NCBI GenBank assembly: GCA_024347235.1
Contig: AP025283.1
Coordinates: 3,224,001 to 3,288,000 of the forward strand
Origin: Aliamphritea spongicola
Lineage (GTDB): Bacteria > Pseudomonadota > Gammaproteobacteria > Pseudomonadales > Balneatricaceae
DNA: 64,000 nt
Direction: 5' to 3'
Shown here: piece after piece, positions 20,821 to 32,221 of the stretch
Numbering within the stretch: position 1 is the first letter of the stretch
Layout: each line of letters opens with the position of its first letter
Program-made: the position numbers and the translations under genes
The notes under the pieces: model-generated
Database searches by the model: none
Seen by the model: the letters and a program-made list of their open reading frames with translations, nothing else
Told to the model about the DNA's origin: nothing

Positions 20821-22934
20821 AGCCTGTAGCCCTTATCCCTTTGCCAGCGAATCAGACAGGGGTGCCGGTAAAGTACTTCTGAATCCAGCTTCAGGCCGTT
20901 ATTCTCCTGCTGCCATTGCAACGGCATCACTTCACCTTTGGTCAGATCCGCCAGCCGGGCGGCACCTTCAACTTTGCAGGGCATACTGATCCGTTTGAGA
21001 TACACAGGCTGCTCCGGCAATACCAGTGCAAACACCTGCTGGTCACTGCTGAACAGCTGCACTTCCCCATGGTCAACCTTCTGACTGCCTATTGACCGTA
21101 GGTTGCTCGCACCCATCAGCTCTGAATACAGATTACTGACCACCAGACTGGCACTGCGGGGATTATAACGGCGGTCTACCACACCGTTTTTAACAAAATA
21201 ACCACGGTCATTATCGGCAAAGGTATCCACAAACACATCAACGCTGCTTTGCGCTTTAGCCGCAATCAGGCTGCTGGCGATTCGCCGGGCAATCGCCGCG
21301 TCATCATAATTAGCTTCGGCTGGGTTTTCCCCGCGAGCCGCAGGTGAAGCGAGAACCGCAGCCTCATTGTTGCGGCGATGTCTGCTGCTGCAGCCACTGC
21401 ATCTGAAGGTGACTGATTGAGACCGATCCGTAACACAAAACCGCTGATCACGCCGTCCAGCAAACAGCTGTCCAGTACCTCCTGCATCCGGGCCTGATCA
21501 TCCAGTTTAAATCCATGATTAATCACATGAAAATACCGGTCACCGCTTTGCTTCACATCTGCATGGGTATGTAACCGGGAAAGATACACGGGCACATCAA
21601 GCTCAGGTTTGAGATGCCGTAACTGCCCCGCCACTTTATCCAGATCCTGACTGGCATATGCCACTTCCCAACTGTGTACCAATGCCTGATGCTGTAGCAA
21701 ACAATTCCGTTCAGCTTCATTCAGCAGGCCAAAACTGAACACAGTGAATTCATGGCCATGCTGCTTTAATACCGCCATCCGCTCACGAACATAATCATCC
21801 TGCAGATCATGCAAGGGTACCCGCAGTTTCTTCACGCCCATTTCCCATAGCGCCATCAGTGGATAGTCGTTACGAACCGGTTTACGGATGAATTCATCCA
21901 GCCCGCCGGAAGGGGATTTCAATACTTCAGACCAGGTCTGTCGCAAATCAAATCCCAGCGGTGCATGACTTTGCTCCAACGGATGCACCGGCGTACAGCG
22001 AGCTTCGGCAGGCAGTACAGTTTGCTCACCTCCCAACTGACCATAGGTGCGGATGCTGTGACACACATGACCATGCTCATAAACATTCACCTGCAGGTAC
22101 CCAAGCTTGGCATCTTCGTTACGGCCATGCTCCTCACCTTCCAGCGGCGGTACCCGGTACATTTCACTGTAATCCTGGCGAACAAAGGCTGTTGAAGGCA
22201 GCAGATAACAATCCGTTGCCCCAAAGCGGTTGTACCAGAAGTTGTGTACGTGCCCGGCAAACAGAGCTTCAACCTCATACTGATCCATCAGCCCCAGCAA
22301 CCAACTGCGCCCGGGCTCAGCAATGTTGTCGTAGTGCTCAGGCTCAGAAGGCTCGGTGAGAAACGGCGGGTAATGAATATTGATAAAAAGCGCTCGCCTA
22401 TGTGCTGCTGCAGATAATTCTCCAGCCACTCCTGCTGTGCGGCTTCTGCCGACATACCGGTATTAATCACCGACGCATTCACCACCAGAAAATGTATGCC
22501 TTTATGTTCAAAGGCATAATAATGCGGACCAAAATACTCTTCCCACAGGGCCAGATAATCATCACACACCACCCCGGCCGGGGCCCAGTCGATGGGTTTA
22601 TCCCCACGTCATGATTACCCGGTACCAGATGCTGGGGGCAATTTAAGTTGGCGGTTTGCTCCAGAAAGCGCTCAACCGCATCTTTATAAGCATGGGGTAC
22701 GCCGGGCACCGGATGAATCAGATCTCCGAGATTAATCACAAAGTCCGGCGCCAGTGCGTTAATGTCTTGCACCACATGTTTCATCCGGCCATTCGCCAGA
22801 CGGTTCACCGGAAACGGTGAGTTAGACACCATATCCTGCTCACTGAGGTGGGTATCGGCCACCACAATCATTGAGAACAGCTTCTTACCAAGCGCCTCAT
22901 TTTCCACAGAGTTTTGCATGTTTATTTCAGCCAT
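20802..22934 (-). CDS. Large metallophosphoesterase with a long C-terminal domain (three frameshifts)
   Basis: About 711 aa when reconstructed. Calcineurin-like phosphoesterase motifs occupy the first 250 residues in the right order: VVADTHLSE, NLGDLIHP, PGNHDVGD, INIHYPPF and AGHVHNFWYN, which gives all expected metal ligands. The remaining 450 residues contain a repeated beta-alpha pattern (GVKKLRVPLHDL, VPVYLSRLHTHADV, GDRYFHVINHGF, VISGFVLRIGLN) suggestive of a TIM-barrel-like domain that I cannot name. Breaks at 21329-21332, 22385-22389 and 22602-22605 are each fixed by one base. Its substrate is unknown. It is a single gene convergent with the YaeH-like gene. Confidence 0.8.
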
Positions 22935-23122
22935 CAGTATTTACCTAATTGTTTTTATTAGCAGAAACACCAAATCCGGAACGAGCGAACCCGCAGCGCA
23001 ACAGCACTGTAAAAATTTAAATGTTGATATTTCTGGCAGGTCGACAGATACCGGCTGTTTAGCCGCAGCCGGTACAACCGCCCAGGCCTGTCATCTCTGA
23101 GCGGTAAGACAGGTGTGAAGGT

Positions 23123-23564
23123 TTACTTCACGACCAGTACATTCACACGGGCAATTGACGTGATCTTGCGGGAAATGCTACCTATGAGCATGCCTTCCAC
23201 CTGCCCAAGCCCCCGTGTGCCCACCACGATAAGATCACATTCATGGCTGTCAGCCGCTGCAACGATGGCACCGGCAGGGTCCCCTGAACAATTGCCTGAT
23301 CGCAGCTGTCCAGCCCCATCTCTTTAGCGATACCTGAAGCGTGCTCAACAATTTCCTTACCCGCCCCTTCCAGTGCTTCCTGCCGAAGCTGATCCAGTGA
23401 GTTTTGCTTAACAAAGCGCTTCAGCTCACGGGGATTTTCATATTGCGGATAACATGCACGACCAGTAACTCAGCGCCCAGCTGAGCAGCCAGCTTTGCCG
23501 CCGATTTAACAGCCAGAAAAGACGTATCCGAACCGTCTACTGCGACACAGATTTTGTTATACAT
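23123..23564 (-). CDS. Universal stress protein, UspA family (two frameshifts)
   Basis: About 147 aa when joined. It begins MYNKICVAVDGSDTSFLAV and ends with the nucleotide-binding motif GTRGLGQVEGMLIGSISRKI and VNVLVVK, which are hallmarks of ATP-binding Usp proteins. One base is missing near 23437 (inside VIRNYENPRELK) and one in the C run at 23281-23284 (inside VQGDPAGAIV). It follows tctA by 42 bases on the same strand, so it probably belongs to the TTT transporter operon. Usp proteins are often encoded with TRAP and TTT transporters and may tune their activity. Confidence 0.85.
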
Positions 23565-23606
23565 ATAACAGCCTCCACCCCGGCATGCCGGGGCTCCAGA
23601 TTAAAA

Positions 23607-25108
23607 TCAGCGACCACTTTCAGCGGTGGTCATTGGTTTAGGCTTACTGAAATAGCTCTTAACCAGCATACCCAGCGTAATTGCCGTCAGACACCAGAAC
23701 ACGATACAGATCGGGCTGCGCACAAAAATATCCACGCTGCCTTCTGATAGCAGCAGTGACTGACGGAAGTTATCTTCCAGCAACGGCCCCAGCACGAAAG
23801 CAATCAGGAAAGGTGCCGTCGGGATATCCAGACGCAACAGGGTAAAGCCCACCAGCCCCATCACCAGCATCACCAGTACATCAAACAGGTTGTTATTCAC
23901 GGCATAGGCACCATAGGTGCAAAGGATCAGCACCACCGGATACAGCACCCGGTTAGGTACATCTGAAATTTTACTGATGTACTTAATCGACAATTTACCG
24001 ATCAGGAACAGATAGGCGGAACTGAGCATGATGCCAATGAAGATCGCATAGATCATATCGATATTGTTCTGGAACATGATCGGCCCCGGTGTCAGGCCGT
24101 GGATCATAAAGGCCCCCAGAATAACCGCCGTGATTACATCCCCAGGAACACCCAGTGCCAGTAACGGAATCATGGTTGCCCCGGCAACACCGTTATTACC
24201 GGCTTCTGCTGCGGCCACCCCTTCGATTTCACCTTTACCGAAATTGTCAGAACGGGGAGACGTGCGCTTGGCCTCACTGTAGGACAGGAAAGCAGCCGGT
24301 GCGCCGCCAATCCCCGGAATAGCACCGAGGACAACGCCAAATAAACTGCCGCGGAAGATCGATTTAAAGCAACGCTTAAAATCCGCAAAGGTCGCATGTG
24401 CCCCTTTCAGCGCATTGGTTTCCAGATCCTGGAATACCGGCTTGGTAAAGTGATTGAGAATTTCCGGCAATGCGAACAGACCAATTAATACCGGAATAAA
24501 GTTCAGACCGGCCATCAGTTCATATTCGTTGAATACGAAACGCTCGGTTCCGTAAACAATGTCCAGGCCGACAGTGGCCAGTATCAGCCCCAGACAGGCT
24601 GAGATAACCCCCATCGCCAGACGGTCACCGGATACACCGGCAATAATCGTCAGGGCAAAAATGATCAGGGTAAAGAATTCCGGCGGGCCGAACTGCAAAG
24701 CAAAACTTGCCAGAAAACCGGCCAGCAGAATCAGCGCCAGATTCGACATAAAATCTGCAAAAACAGAAGCATAAAGTGCGATATCCAGCGCCTTACGGGC
24801 CTCCCCTTGCGGGATAAAGGAAAGCCGTCCAGAACTGTACAGGCCGCGGCCGGTGTACCCGGCGCCTTAATCAGAATGGCAGTAATGGAACCGCCATAAA
24901 GTCCGCCTTTATACACCCCCAGTAACAGCAGGATGCCGGTCACCGGATTCAGTGAAAAGGTAAATGGCAGTACCAGCGCGACACCCATCGGCGTGGTCAT
25001 ACCCGGAATCGCACCGGTTATGGTCCCGATCAGCACCCCGGCAAACACTGCAAGAACATTGTCCCAGTTCAGAAACAGGACAAATGCATCAGCTATATTT
25101 TCAAACAT
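23607..25108 (-). CDS. TctA-family large permease of a tripartite tricarboxylate transporter (one frameshift)
   Basis: About 500 aa with some twelve membrane helices. It contains the conserved TctA segments GTITGAIPGMTTPMGVALVLPFTF, GGLYGGSITAILIKAPGTPAAACT, FGVVLGAIPGIGGAPAAFLSYSEAKR and VPGDVITAVILGAFMIHGLTPGP. TTT permeases work with a small TctB and a periplasmic TctC. The frame breaks at the C run 24803-24806; one G on the coding strand restores RKGEARKALDIALYASVFADFMSNLAL. ATG at 25108 has GGGAGA upstream. It follows tctB by about 28 bases. The binding protein is probably the TctC at 31-32 kb, next to the sulfatase. Confidence 0.92.
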
Positions 25109-25136
25109 TTTTATTATCTCCCAATGCACATCCGTA

Positions 25137-25628
25137 CTATGACTGAAACATACCCAGGGGCAGCGGCACATTGGCTACATAGGTAAAGAAGTAATACAGC
25201 AATACCGGCAGAATCACCGCTGTCGGCAGCAATATTTTCAGCCGGCGTTCGCCGCCCAGAAGCATGAGTCCCAATAAGACAACACAGGACGAAACCACAA
25301 TGCCAAGGTGAGTAATTGCAAAGTAATACACAAACACCGCCAGAATCGCCGTCGCCAGTTTCAGTGATGCTACGCCGAATGACAGTGACTCACCCTCATC
25401 TTCGTCATCCCGGTTACCCGCCGGAAACATGCCCTGAAACAAAACGATCGCGCCGGCAATCGCCAGGCAAATCATGACAATCTGTGGCCAGAAATCCGGC
25501 GATAATGCGGCAATTTCAACACCGCCGGGTAACACCACTCCGGACGGAATAATCGCCAGTAATCCCAACAGCGCCAGCGCGACAACGCCACTGCCGATGA
25601 TCAGATCCCAGGCTCTGGGAGTCAGCAT
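25137..25628 (-). CDS. TctB-family small permease of a TTT transporter
   Basis: 163 aa intact protein with four membrane helices and the TctB pattern: SPDFWPQIVMICLAIAGAIVL in the first half and GGERRLKILLPTAVILPVLLYYFFTYV near the end. An acidic linker (NRDDEDEGES) separates the halves. A strong GGAGG site precedes the start. It is the first gene of the tctB-tctA-usp operon. A perfect 21-base palindrome lies 209 bases upstream of the start (see the operator entries). Confidence 0.9.
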   Translation of the reverse strand: MLTPRAWDLIIGSGVVALALLGLLAIIPSGVVLPGGVEIAALSPDFWPQIVMICLAIAGAIVLFQGMFPAGNRDDEDEGESLSFGVASLKLATAILAVFVYYFAITHLGIVVSSCVVLLGLMLLGGERRLKILLPTAVILPVLLYYFFTYVANVPLPLGMFQS

Positions 25629-25836
25629 AACCCTTCCTCCCTGTTTTGGCCTGAATATTCATTCGCTGAGTGTGTATAACCAGACTCAGCAGCTACGCCA
25701 CTGCTGTGATAACAGCCACCGGTCAGGCCGGCGTTCATGGCTTTTCTCTCAGTGGAATTTCTCAAAGTACAGCCCTCTTATTGTTATTGTGTTGCGCATT
25801 TTTGATCGTTTAAGAGCCGCTTAAGCTCTTTAATCT

Positions 25837-25857
25837 AATTACTTACAGTAAGTAATT
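25837..25857. promoter_or_regulatory. ROK-type operator candidate, site 1 (tctB/rok divergent region)
   Basis: ATTACTTACAGTAAGTAAT is a perfect 19-base palindrome (21 bases with flanking A/T) centred on 25847. Close variants recur at 26095, 32222 and 35985, each upstream of a transport or regulator gene. It sits between tctB (-) and the ROK regulator (+). The rest of 25629-26154 holds no gene. Confidence 0.6.
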
Positions 25858-26094
25858 TATTATTTATAGCTAAAAGACCTTCAACCTGCAAGAAAATCAA
25901 ACCGATTATTTTTCATCCAAACAGGCAGGCAAAGCGCTGCCGGCCCGCTAAACAACTGGTCACTAACAGGAAAAACCGGATAACCATATGATTCGTAACT
26001 ATCAGATTTCAAAACATTCCTTCTTTTCCCGCAGGGAGATTAAATACCCCGCCCTGCGTTGAACCCAATGGCAGAAAGCATTATTGTTACTTAT

Positions 26095-26113
26095 ATTACT
26101 TTCAGTAAGCAAT
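26095..26113. promoter_or_regulatory. ROK-type operator candidate, site 2 (upstream of rok gene)
   Basis: ATTACTTTCAGTAAGCAAT differs at two positions from site 1 and keeps the same spacing. It lies 41 bases before the ROK regulator start, a suitable position for autoregulation. Confidence 0.6.
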
Positions 26114-26154
26114 AAGTACGCATCCATCAGTACTTTTCCGGATTGGAGCCACTC

Positions 26155-27367
26155 ATGTCCAGCGAACAGCAGCGTTCCCGTGTCGATTTAGGCCGTGCAA
26201 ACCGCCGCAGTGTATTAGCAGAAATACTTTACAATGCCCCTATCGCCCGGACAGAGATCGCCGAACGCACGGCATTAACCGGCGCATCCGTGTCACGCAT
26301 CACCCGTGACCTGATCAATGCAGGCCTGGTGGTTGAAAGCAGCGCTTCAATCCCCCAGAACCGCTCGGGACGTCGTTTGATTGAGCTTAACCTCAACCCC
26401 ACCGGCGCATACGTTATCGGTATCAGCATTAACGCTTTCGCTCAGTGGGTCAGCCTGTCCGGACTGGATAACAACATCATTGCCCGCCAGCAACTGGCAC
26501 TGGAATGCGTCGACGATCCGAATGACGTACTCAACAGGATCATTGAAGCGGCGCAGACAATGATCGAAGAATCAGGCATAAACCGGCAGCAACTGATCGG
26601 CGGCGGTGTGGCCATTGGCGGTGCAGTTGAACCTAAATCCGGCCGTCTGCTGTTCTCTTCAACGATGGACTGGGAGAAATGGACATTGCGCCACTGATGT
26701 CCGAACGGCTGGGCATTCCTATCTGCGTAGAAACCGTCCCTAACGCCCTTAATCTTGCCGAGACCCGTTTCGGCATTACCAAAGGCCAGCGTAACGTGGT
26801 GATGCTCAACGCTTCATTGCGGATGGGTGCCAGCCTGTTACTGGATAACCAGTTGCGCCGCGGAGTGCGTTTCTCTGCTGGCCAGATCGGCAAGTTACGT
26901 TTGCATCAGGCGGATAAGGCCGAATCCACCCTGTTGCTGGACGAGGTCGCGGCAGGTATCGCTGTGCTCAGTAAACTGACCGGAGAAGCGGATCTCACCA
27001 GTGGCCGCCGGGCAGCCGATACTCTGATGCAGTTGAAAAGTGCATCTGTCGGCGGTGATCAGGCCGCCACCGATGCCTTTATCACGCCGGCCAGATGCTC
27101 AGCCAGACCATTGATGTTGTCGATACTCTGTTGCAGCCGGAAACAATCCTGCTGGCAGGCCCGATGGCGACGGTTCCTGCCTATATCGATGGCGTACTGG
27201 ATAACTTCCGTCACGACGACAGTCAGGAATGCAGCAGCGGTGATAACCTGCAGGCAAACATTCTTGTCAGCAACGTCAGCCCTGAACAGGCGGCTATTTA
27301 CCTGGCTTTCAACGAGTTTCTCGCCAGCCGGGATATAGAACTTAGCCAACTAACGGATACCGACTGA
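26155..27367 (+). CDS. ROK-family transcriptional regulator (NagC/XylR type, two frameshifts)
   Basis: About 405 aa when joined. The N-terminus is a winged helix-turn-helix (RRSVLAEILYNAPIARTEIAERTALTGASVSRITRDLINAGLV). A ROK sugar-kinase-like domain follows (LIGGGVAIGGAVEPKSGRLLFSS, VPNALNLAETRFG, PETILLAGPMATVPAYIDGVLDNF). Such proteins usually repress sugar or metabolite uptake genes until they bind a ligand. The frame breaks near 26672 and near 27080, each repaired by one base. ATG at 26155 has GGAG 7 bases upstream. It is divergent from tctBA and followed by a second tctB; the repeated palindromes suggest it controls the whole TTT/sulfatase block. Confidence 0.88.
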
Positions 27368-27375
27368 AGCTCTGA

Positions 27376-27893
27376 ATGTACAAAAGATATTGGCATTGGT
27401 CTGGCAGGCATAACCCTGGCGCTCAGCGGAATTTTTATCTGATTCCCCGCTTTATCGTGGTGCCACAGCAACTGGACAGCCTGGCCCTTTCGCCGGCATT
27501 CTGGCCAAACATCATCATGGGTATTCTGCTGTTCACCAGTACGGTAATCCTGTTTCAGGGGCTGGTTGCCCGGCGCAGACAACGCTGTAGCCCGACAAAG
27601 AAAACCGATTCATTATCCACAGAATCTACCGATACATATCCGCTGGACGGACCACGTACTATCGTTCTCTGCGCCGCCGTGGGTATATTTTTCTGTTATT
27701 ACTGGCTGATTGACCATATAGGCATTTTGCTCAGCTCAGTATTGGCATTACTGGCCCTGATGGGGCTGGGCGGTGAGCGCCGTCTGAAAGTACTGCTGCC
27801 ACTGGCCATCATATTGCCGGTGGTGCTGTATTACTTCTTTACCCGGGTTGCCCATGTATATCTGCCACAGGGTATTTTTACTCGTATCCCTGA
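27376..27893 (+). CDS. Second TctB-like small permease protein (frameshifted)
   Basis: The body is clearly TctB: LIPRFIVVPQQLDSLALSPAFWPNIIMGILLFTSTVILFQG, a charged linker, then GIFFCYYWLIDHIGILLSSVLALLALMGLGGERRLKVLLPLAIILPVVLYYFFTRV. It is close to the first TctB in its second half. The N-terminus needs repair near 27383 and 27438. One added T at 27873-27877 ends it at the TGA at 27891-27893, one base before the end of the convergent maturase gene. It follows the ROK gene by eight bases. No second tctA is seen, so it may have replaced, or duplicate, the role of the first TctB. Confidence 0.78.
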
Positions 27894-27894
27894 G

Positions 27895-29269
27895 TTATAC
27901 CCTGCCACAGCAACGTTTAAACTTCTTACCGCTGCCACAGACACAGGGGCCATTGCGGCTGACACTGCCCGGATCTACCACCTGTATTCCTTCCCGGCGG
28001 GCGCGGATTTGCGGATGCTGCATGATATCCGCCGCCGAGCGCCCGTGACGGATCAACTGTGCCATCTGATGAATCCAGGGGCCGGCATGCTCAAAGAACG
28101 CCATATAGGATTTACACAGGTAGTTCAGTCCGTAGGTGCCATCGTGGGTTTCATTGAAACGGTGCTTCGGACAACCGCCATAACAGGCTTTCTGATAATC
28201 ACAGCTAAGGCATTTATCCGGCAGAGTTTCATATTTCGCTGCCCCAAACGCCTGCTGCTCTGCAGATAACGCCATGCTTTCCAGCGATGTTTCATAGGCA
28301 TTGCCCAATTTGTATTCCGGATACACATAATGATCGCAGGAATACACATCACCGTTATGCTCCATGACCACACCGCCGCCACAGTTTTTGGTGTAGATAC
28401 ACAGACTGGAAGGTTTACCCAGCCAGATCTCCAGCTGCACATCGAACAATTGTACTGACACCTTCCCCACATCAGCCTTGATCCATTCATCAAAGGCATC
28501 ATTCATAAAGCGGCCATACCCCCTTCCGTGACACTCCACTTCGTGACCTTATGATATTTCTGCTCCCCTGATCCGGCGGAGCAGACAGATGCTGTTGCGG
28601 GTCAAAGCGTTCCACCAACGGGATGAACTGCATGTTCTCAGAGCCCATGTCCCGCAGGGCACGGTAAACTTCAGCCCCGGCGTTCTGGTTATGTCTGCCA
28701 ATTACCGTCATGGTGTTAAAAGGCACGTCATATTCCTTAAGCCAGTTAAGCCCTTTCATGACCTTGTCGAAGCTGCCACCGCCTTTGAGGGTTTTACGGT
28801 ACTTGTCATGAATCTCCTTCGGCCCGTCGATACTCAGTCCGATCAGGAACCCATGCTCGGCAAAAACTGTGCCCAGGCCTCATTAATCAGAATGCCGTTA
28901 GTCTGAAAATGGTTATGGATAACCTTATCTTCCGGACAATATTGCTTCTGCAACGCCACCGCTTTCTCAAAATACGCCAGCCCCGCATGGTCGGCTCGCC
29001 CCCTGCCAGAGAAAATTGATCTCTTTACCCGGAGCATGTTGTTGGCTGCGGATATATTCCGGCACATATTGCTCAAGCAGCAACTCATCCATATTAAGAG
29101 AATTCGCTTTACGTTCTTCAAGGTAAACGTTGTCTTCCTTTTCCTTATAGAAGCAGTACTCACATTGCAGATTACACTTCGGCCCCGTGGGCTTGGCCAG
29201 CACATGAAACGGCGTTGCCGGCTGGCTGTGAAAGGTATTGGCAGGATTAAATTCAACAGGGCTGGACAT
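27895..29269 (-). CDS. Anaerobic-type sulfatase-maturating enzyme (radical SAM/SPASM) with C-terminal SEC-C motif (frameshifted)
   Basis: About 458 aa. The radical SAM motif is CNLQCEYC in PFHVLAKPTGPKCNLQCEYC. It is followed by NFLWQGGEPTM, FQTNGILI, IGLSIDGPKEIHDKYR and the SPASM-type cysteines (CGGGVVMEHNGDVYSCDHYVYPEY, CLSCDYQKACYGGCPKHRF). These are the signatures of anSME enzymes, which convert the active-site Cys or Ser of sulfatases into formylglycine. The tail is a SEC-C zinc motif (GPCVCGSGKKFKRCCGRV), not part of the minimal enzyme. At least four single-base breaks lie between 28500 and 29010, mostly in C runs. Its client is almost surely the sulfatase just upstream. Confidence 0.9.
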
Positions 29270-29433
29270 ACACTCACCTCACGGGCCCTTACATACCAGG
29301 GTATGTAAACATCTGGTTTATCTGATTTGTCTGGGTTGCTGGCAGGTCGCTGTGTTTAATTGTCTGGTTACAAACAGCTAAAAACAGCCCCGGAAAAACA
29401 GACGCCGGGCAATACCCGGCGTCATAACACCGC

Positions 29434-30986
29434 TTATTCAGGTTTAAACGGTGTCGGCTCAACATACGGATAACGGGCTTTTGCCTTGGTCTGCACCGCA
29501 CCGATGTGCCGCACGTAGCGGGCATCTTTACTGTGCTTCACTTCATAGGCCCAGCTGTCATCCTGTTCATTGGTAGTATTTTTGATTAACCAGCGTTCTT
29601 TCTGGGTCGCAATTGCCCGGCGCTTGATATCTTCAGGGTCCCAGCCATCCAGACAGATCGCCTTCAGTTCAGCCTGAATCGCGGCATAATCCGGCGTATC
29701 CGCCAGGTTATTCAGCTCCAGCGGATCGCTTTCCAGATCGAATAACTGATCAGGATAATTATGGGTATACATGAACTTCAGGCTGCCCTTCTTCACCATA
29801 CGGCAGGGCTCAACCACCCCTTCGCCGGTGTATTCAGAGATCACCACATCACTCCAGCCGGAACGGTCGCCTGTCAGCAGGCCGGTCAGTGAATTACCGT
29901 CCATCGGTGAGGCGAACTCAGGCATATCTCCGTCGGTGGCAATGTCCACCAGCGTCGGCAACAGATCCACCAGGGATACGTTTTCCTTAATCCGCGCCGC
30001 TTCATAACCTTCCGGATAGCAGACAATAAACGGCACCCGTACGGAGTTTTCAAAGAAGCTTTGCTTATACCACATCCCCGCTCACCCAGCATTTCACCGT
30101 GATCCGCGGTCAGAATCACCACGGTATTTTTGTCCTGCCCGGTGGCCTTCAGGGTATTCATGATATTGCCGACTTTATCGTCGATATAACTGGTCATACC
30201 GTAATAGGCATGGCGGGAGGTTCTGATGTTTTCATCGGTCACATCATGCTTTTCCTGCGCGTGCGCGTAGTGCAGCCACTTACTGTGCTGATCCAGCTCC
30301 TCAACCGGGATCGGATCAACCGTCGGCATTTCAATTTCATCGTGATCGTAACGGTCCCAGTACTCTTCAGTAATGATGTACGGGGAATGCGGATGGGTAA
30401 ACGATACCGTCAGGAAAAAGGGTTTATCATTCTGGAAACGGGCCAGATCGTGGATTTTCTGCACCCCGGCATATTCCACTTCATCGTCGTAGTCCATCTG
30501 TAAACTGCGGACACATTTGCCGGAATCCACCACGGCGCTCATATTAATGCCGGTCGGCCGGTACTTTTCACCTTCAATCCAGTCCGGTACCCAGGAGAAA
30601 TTAGACGGATAAATATCCGTGGTAATCCGCTCATTAAAACCGTGCACCTGATCAGGGCCGACAAAATGCATTTTGCCGCACAGAACCGTGTGATAACCGC
30701 TGCCCCGCAGATAATGGGCCAGTGTCGGAATTTGCCCCGGCATTTCGGTAGCGTTATCCCAGCACTCAATGTTATTGGCTAACCGCCCCGCCATCATAGA
30801 TGCCCGGGAAGGCACACACAGCGGGAAATTACAGTAGGCGTTTTCAAACACCACGCCATTATCGGCCAGTGCCTGGATATGCGGTGCTTTAACCGTTTTA
30901 TGACCATAGGCAGGTAATACTGACGGGGTCAGCTGATCCGCCATGATCAGAACAATATTGGGTCTTTCTTGCTTAGACGACATCAT
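29434..30986 (-). CDS. betC: Choline-sulfatase-like type I sulfatase, Cys-type (one frameshift)
   Basis: About 517 aa. The formylglycine motif is CVPSRASMMAGR near residue 57, a Cys-type site that needs the adjacent maturase. The N-terminal metal site is IVLIMADQL and a second one is TADHGEMLGERGM. The block CGKMHFVGPDQVHGFNERITTDIYP closely follows choline-sulfatase BetC, as does RYDHDEIEMPTVD..P. The frame breaks at the C run 30076-30079; one base restores GERGMWYKQSFFENSVRVPF. It lies between tctC and the maturase on the same strand. Choline-O-sulfate to choline plus sulfate is the best guess; another small sulfate ester is possible. Confidence 0.82.
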
Positions 30987-31153
30987 TAGTACCTTTTTCT
31001 CGTTGTCATCAGTACATTCGTCCGGGCGTCAGGGTATACCTGCGCCTTGCGTTGTCACGCCACAGACTTTATTCGGTAGTGCCGGCCCGGAAGACAATTC
31101 CGGGCCGAATGAAGCTGAGTCGCTTCGGGTATTGGTTTACTTAGTAATCAGGC

Positions 31154-32136
31154 TTACTTAATGGCCAGGCCGAGACGGTCAACAACGTCTTTGAAGCCGG
31201 TATATTGCTGTTCAACAAATGACTTGGTATCAGCAGAACTGCGGATATCAGGGATAGAATTCAGACGCTTGGTCTGCTCGATCCAGGTATTGTCCTGCTT
31301 GGTTTTAGACAGAACATCACGCCACTTGTCAGTTACTTCAGCAGGCATGTTCTTCGGCCCGTACAGTGCGCTCCAGCCAACGATGACTTCCAGATTTTTG
31401 TGCCCCAGTTCAGCCACTGTAGGTACATCTGCCACATCACTGAAACGTTCTTCAGAGGTCACGGCAATGGCCCGTAACTGGCCAGACTTAATACCGCCAA
31501 TGACACCGGAGAGGTTCTGGAACATCACATCCACGTGACCACCGGTCAGTGCTGCAGCCGCCTTACCACCCCCTTTGAACGGAATGTGTTGCATGGCACC
31601 TGCCGGTAAACCCAGTTCATCCAGCATCATCACTACGGCGATATGCAGCAGTGAACCGACACCGGCCGAGGCATAGCTCAGCTTTTCGCCGTCTTTAACA
31701 GCCTTCACCAGATCATCAAAGGTTTTGTATTTCGAATCTGCATTCACCACCAGCGCAAAGGGATTCTTTCCAGCAGGCCTAAGAAGGTGAAGTCGTCCCA
31801 CTTATAAGGAATACGGCGGTTAATTGCCGGCACTGCAGCCTGAGAACCCACCCGGGCCAGCAGCAATGTATGCCCGTCCGGACGGGACTTGGATACATAA
31901 GCAGAACCGGTCACACCGGCGGCACCGGTTCGGTTGGTCACAATGACATCAGCACCGAGGTAATCCGGTACCACTGCCGCCAGATTTCGTGCCGCCAGAT
32001 CAGCAGCACCACCCGGACCATATGGCGAAATCAGAGTAACGGGTTTACTTGGATACTCTGCCTGCGCCAGCGTGGCGCAAGTCATAAGTGATACGGCGGC
32101 TAGGCAACGCCGTAATGTCGATTTAATCGGGAACAT
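31154..32136 (-). CDS. TctC-family periplasmic binding protein of a TTT transporter (one frameshift)
   Basis: About 327 aa with a signal peptide (LMTCATLAQAEYPSKPV). The Bug/TctC fold signatures are ISPYGPGGAADLAARNLAAVV, GHTLLLARVG, YASAGVGSLLHIAVVMML, HIPFKGGGKAAAALTGGHVDVMF and QLRAIAVTS. One base is missing near 31767-31769, inside LLE-KNPFALVV. ATG at 32136 has GGAGAT upstream. It precedes the choline-sulfatase gene by about 170 bases, so it probably binds the sulfated substrate and hands it to the TctAB permease at 23.6-25.6 kb. A ROK-type operator copy lies 86 bases upstream. Confidence 0.9.
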
Positions 32137-32221
32137 TATAGATCTCCGTTTTGCCTGTCTGCGATCTGCGGTTAAGCAGAATCTATTGTTATTTTTGACG
32201 TGACAAAATTAAGATAGCACT

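Noticed and set aside
29434..30986. True gene decay of the sulfatase, nos, etf and folD genes
   Set aside because: Each break is a single lost base in a short run and the remaining sequence is fully conserved, so sequencing error is more likely than pseudogenisation.
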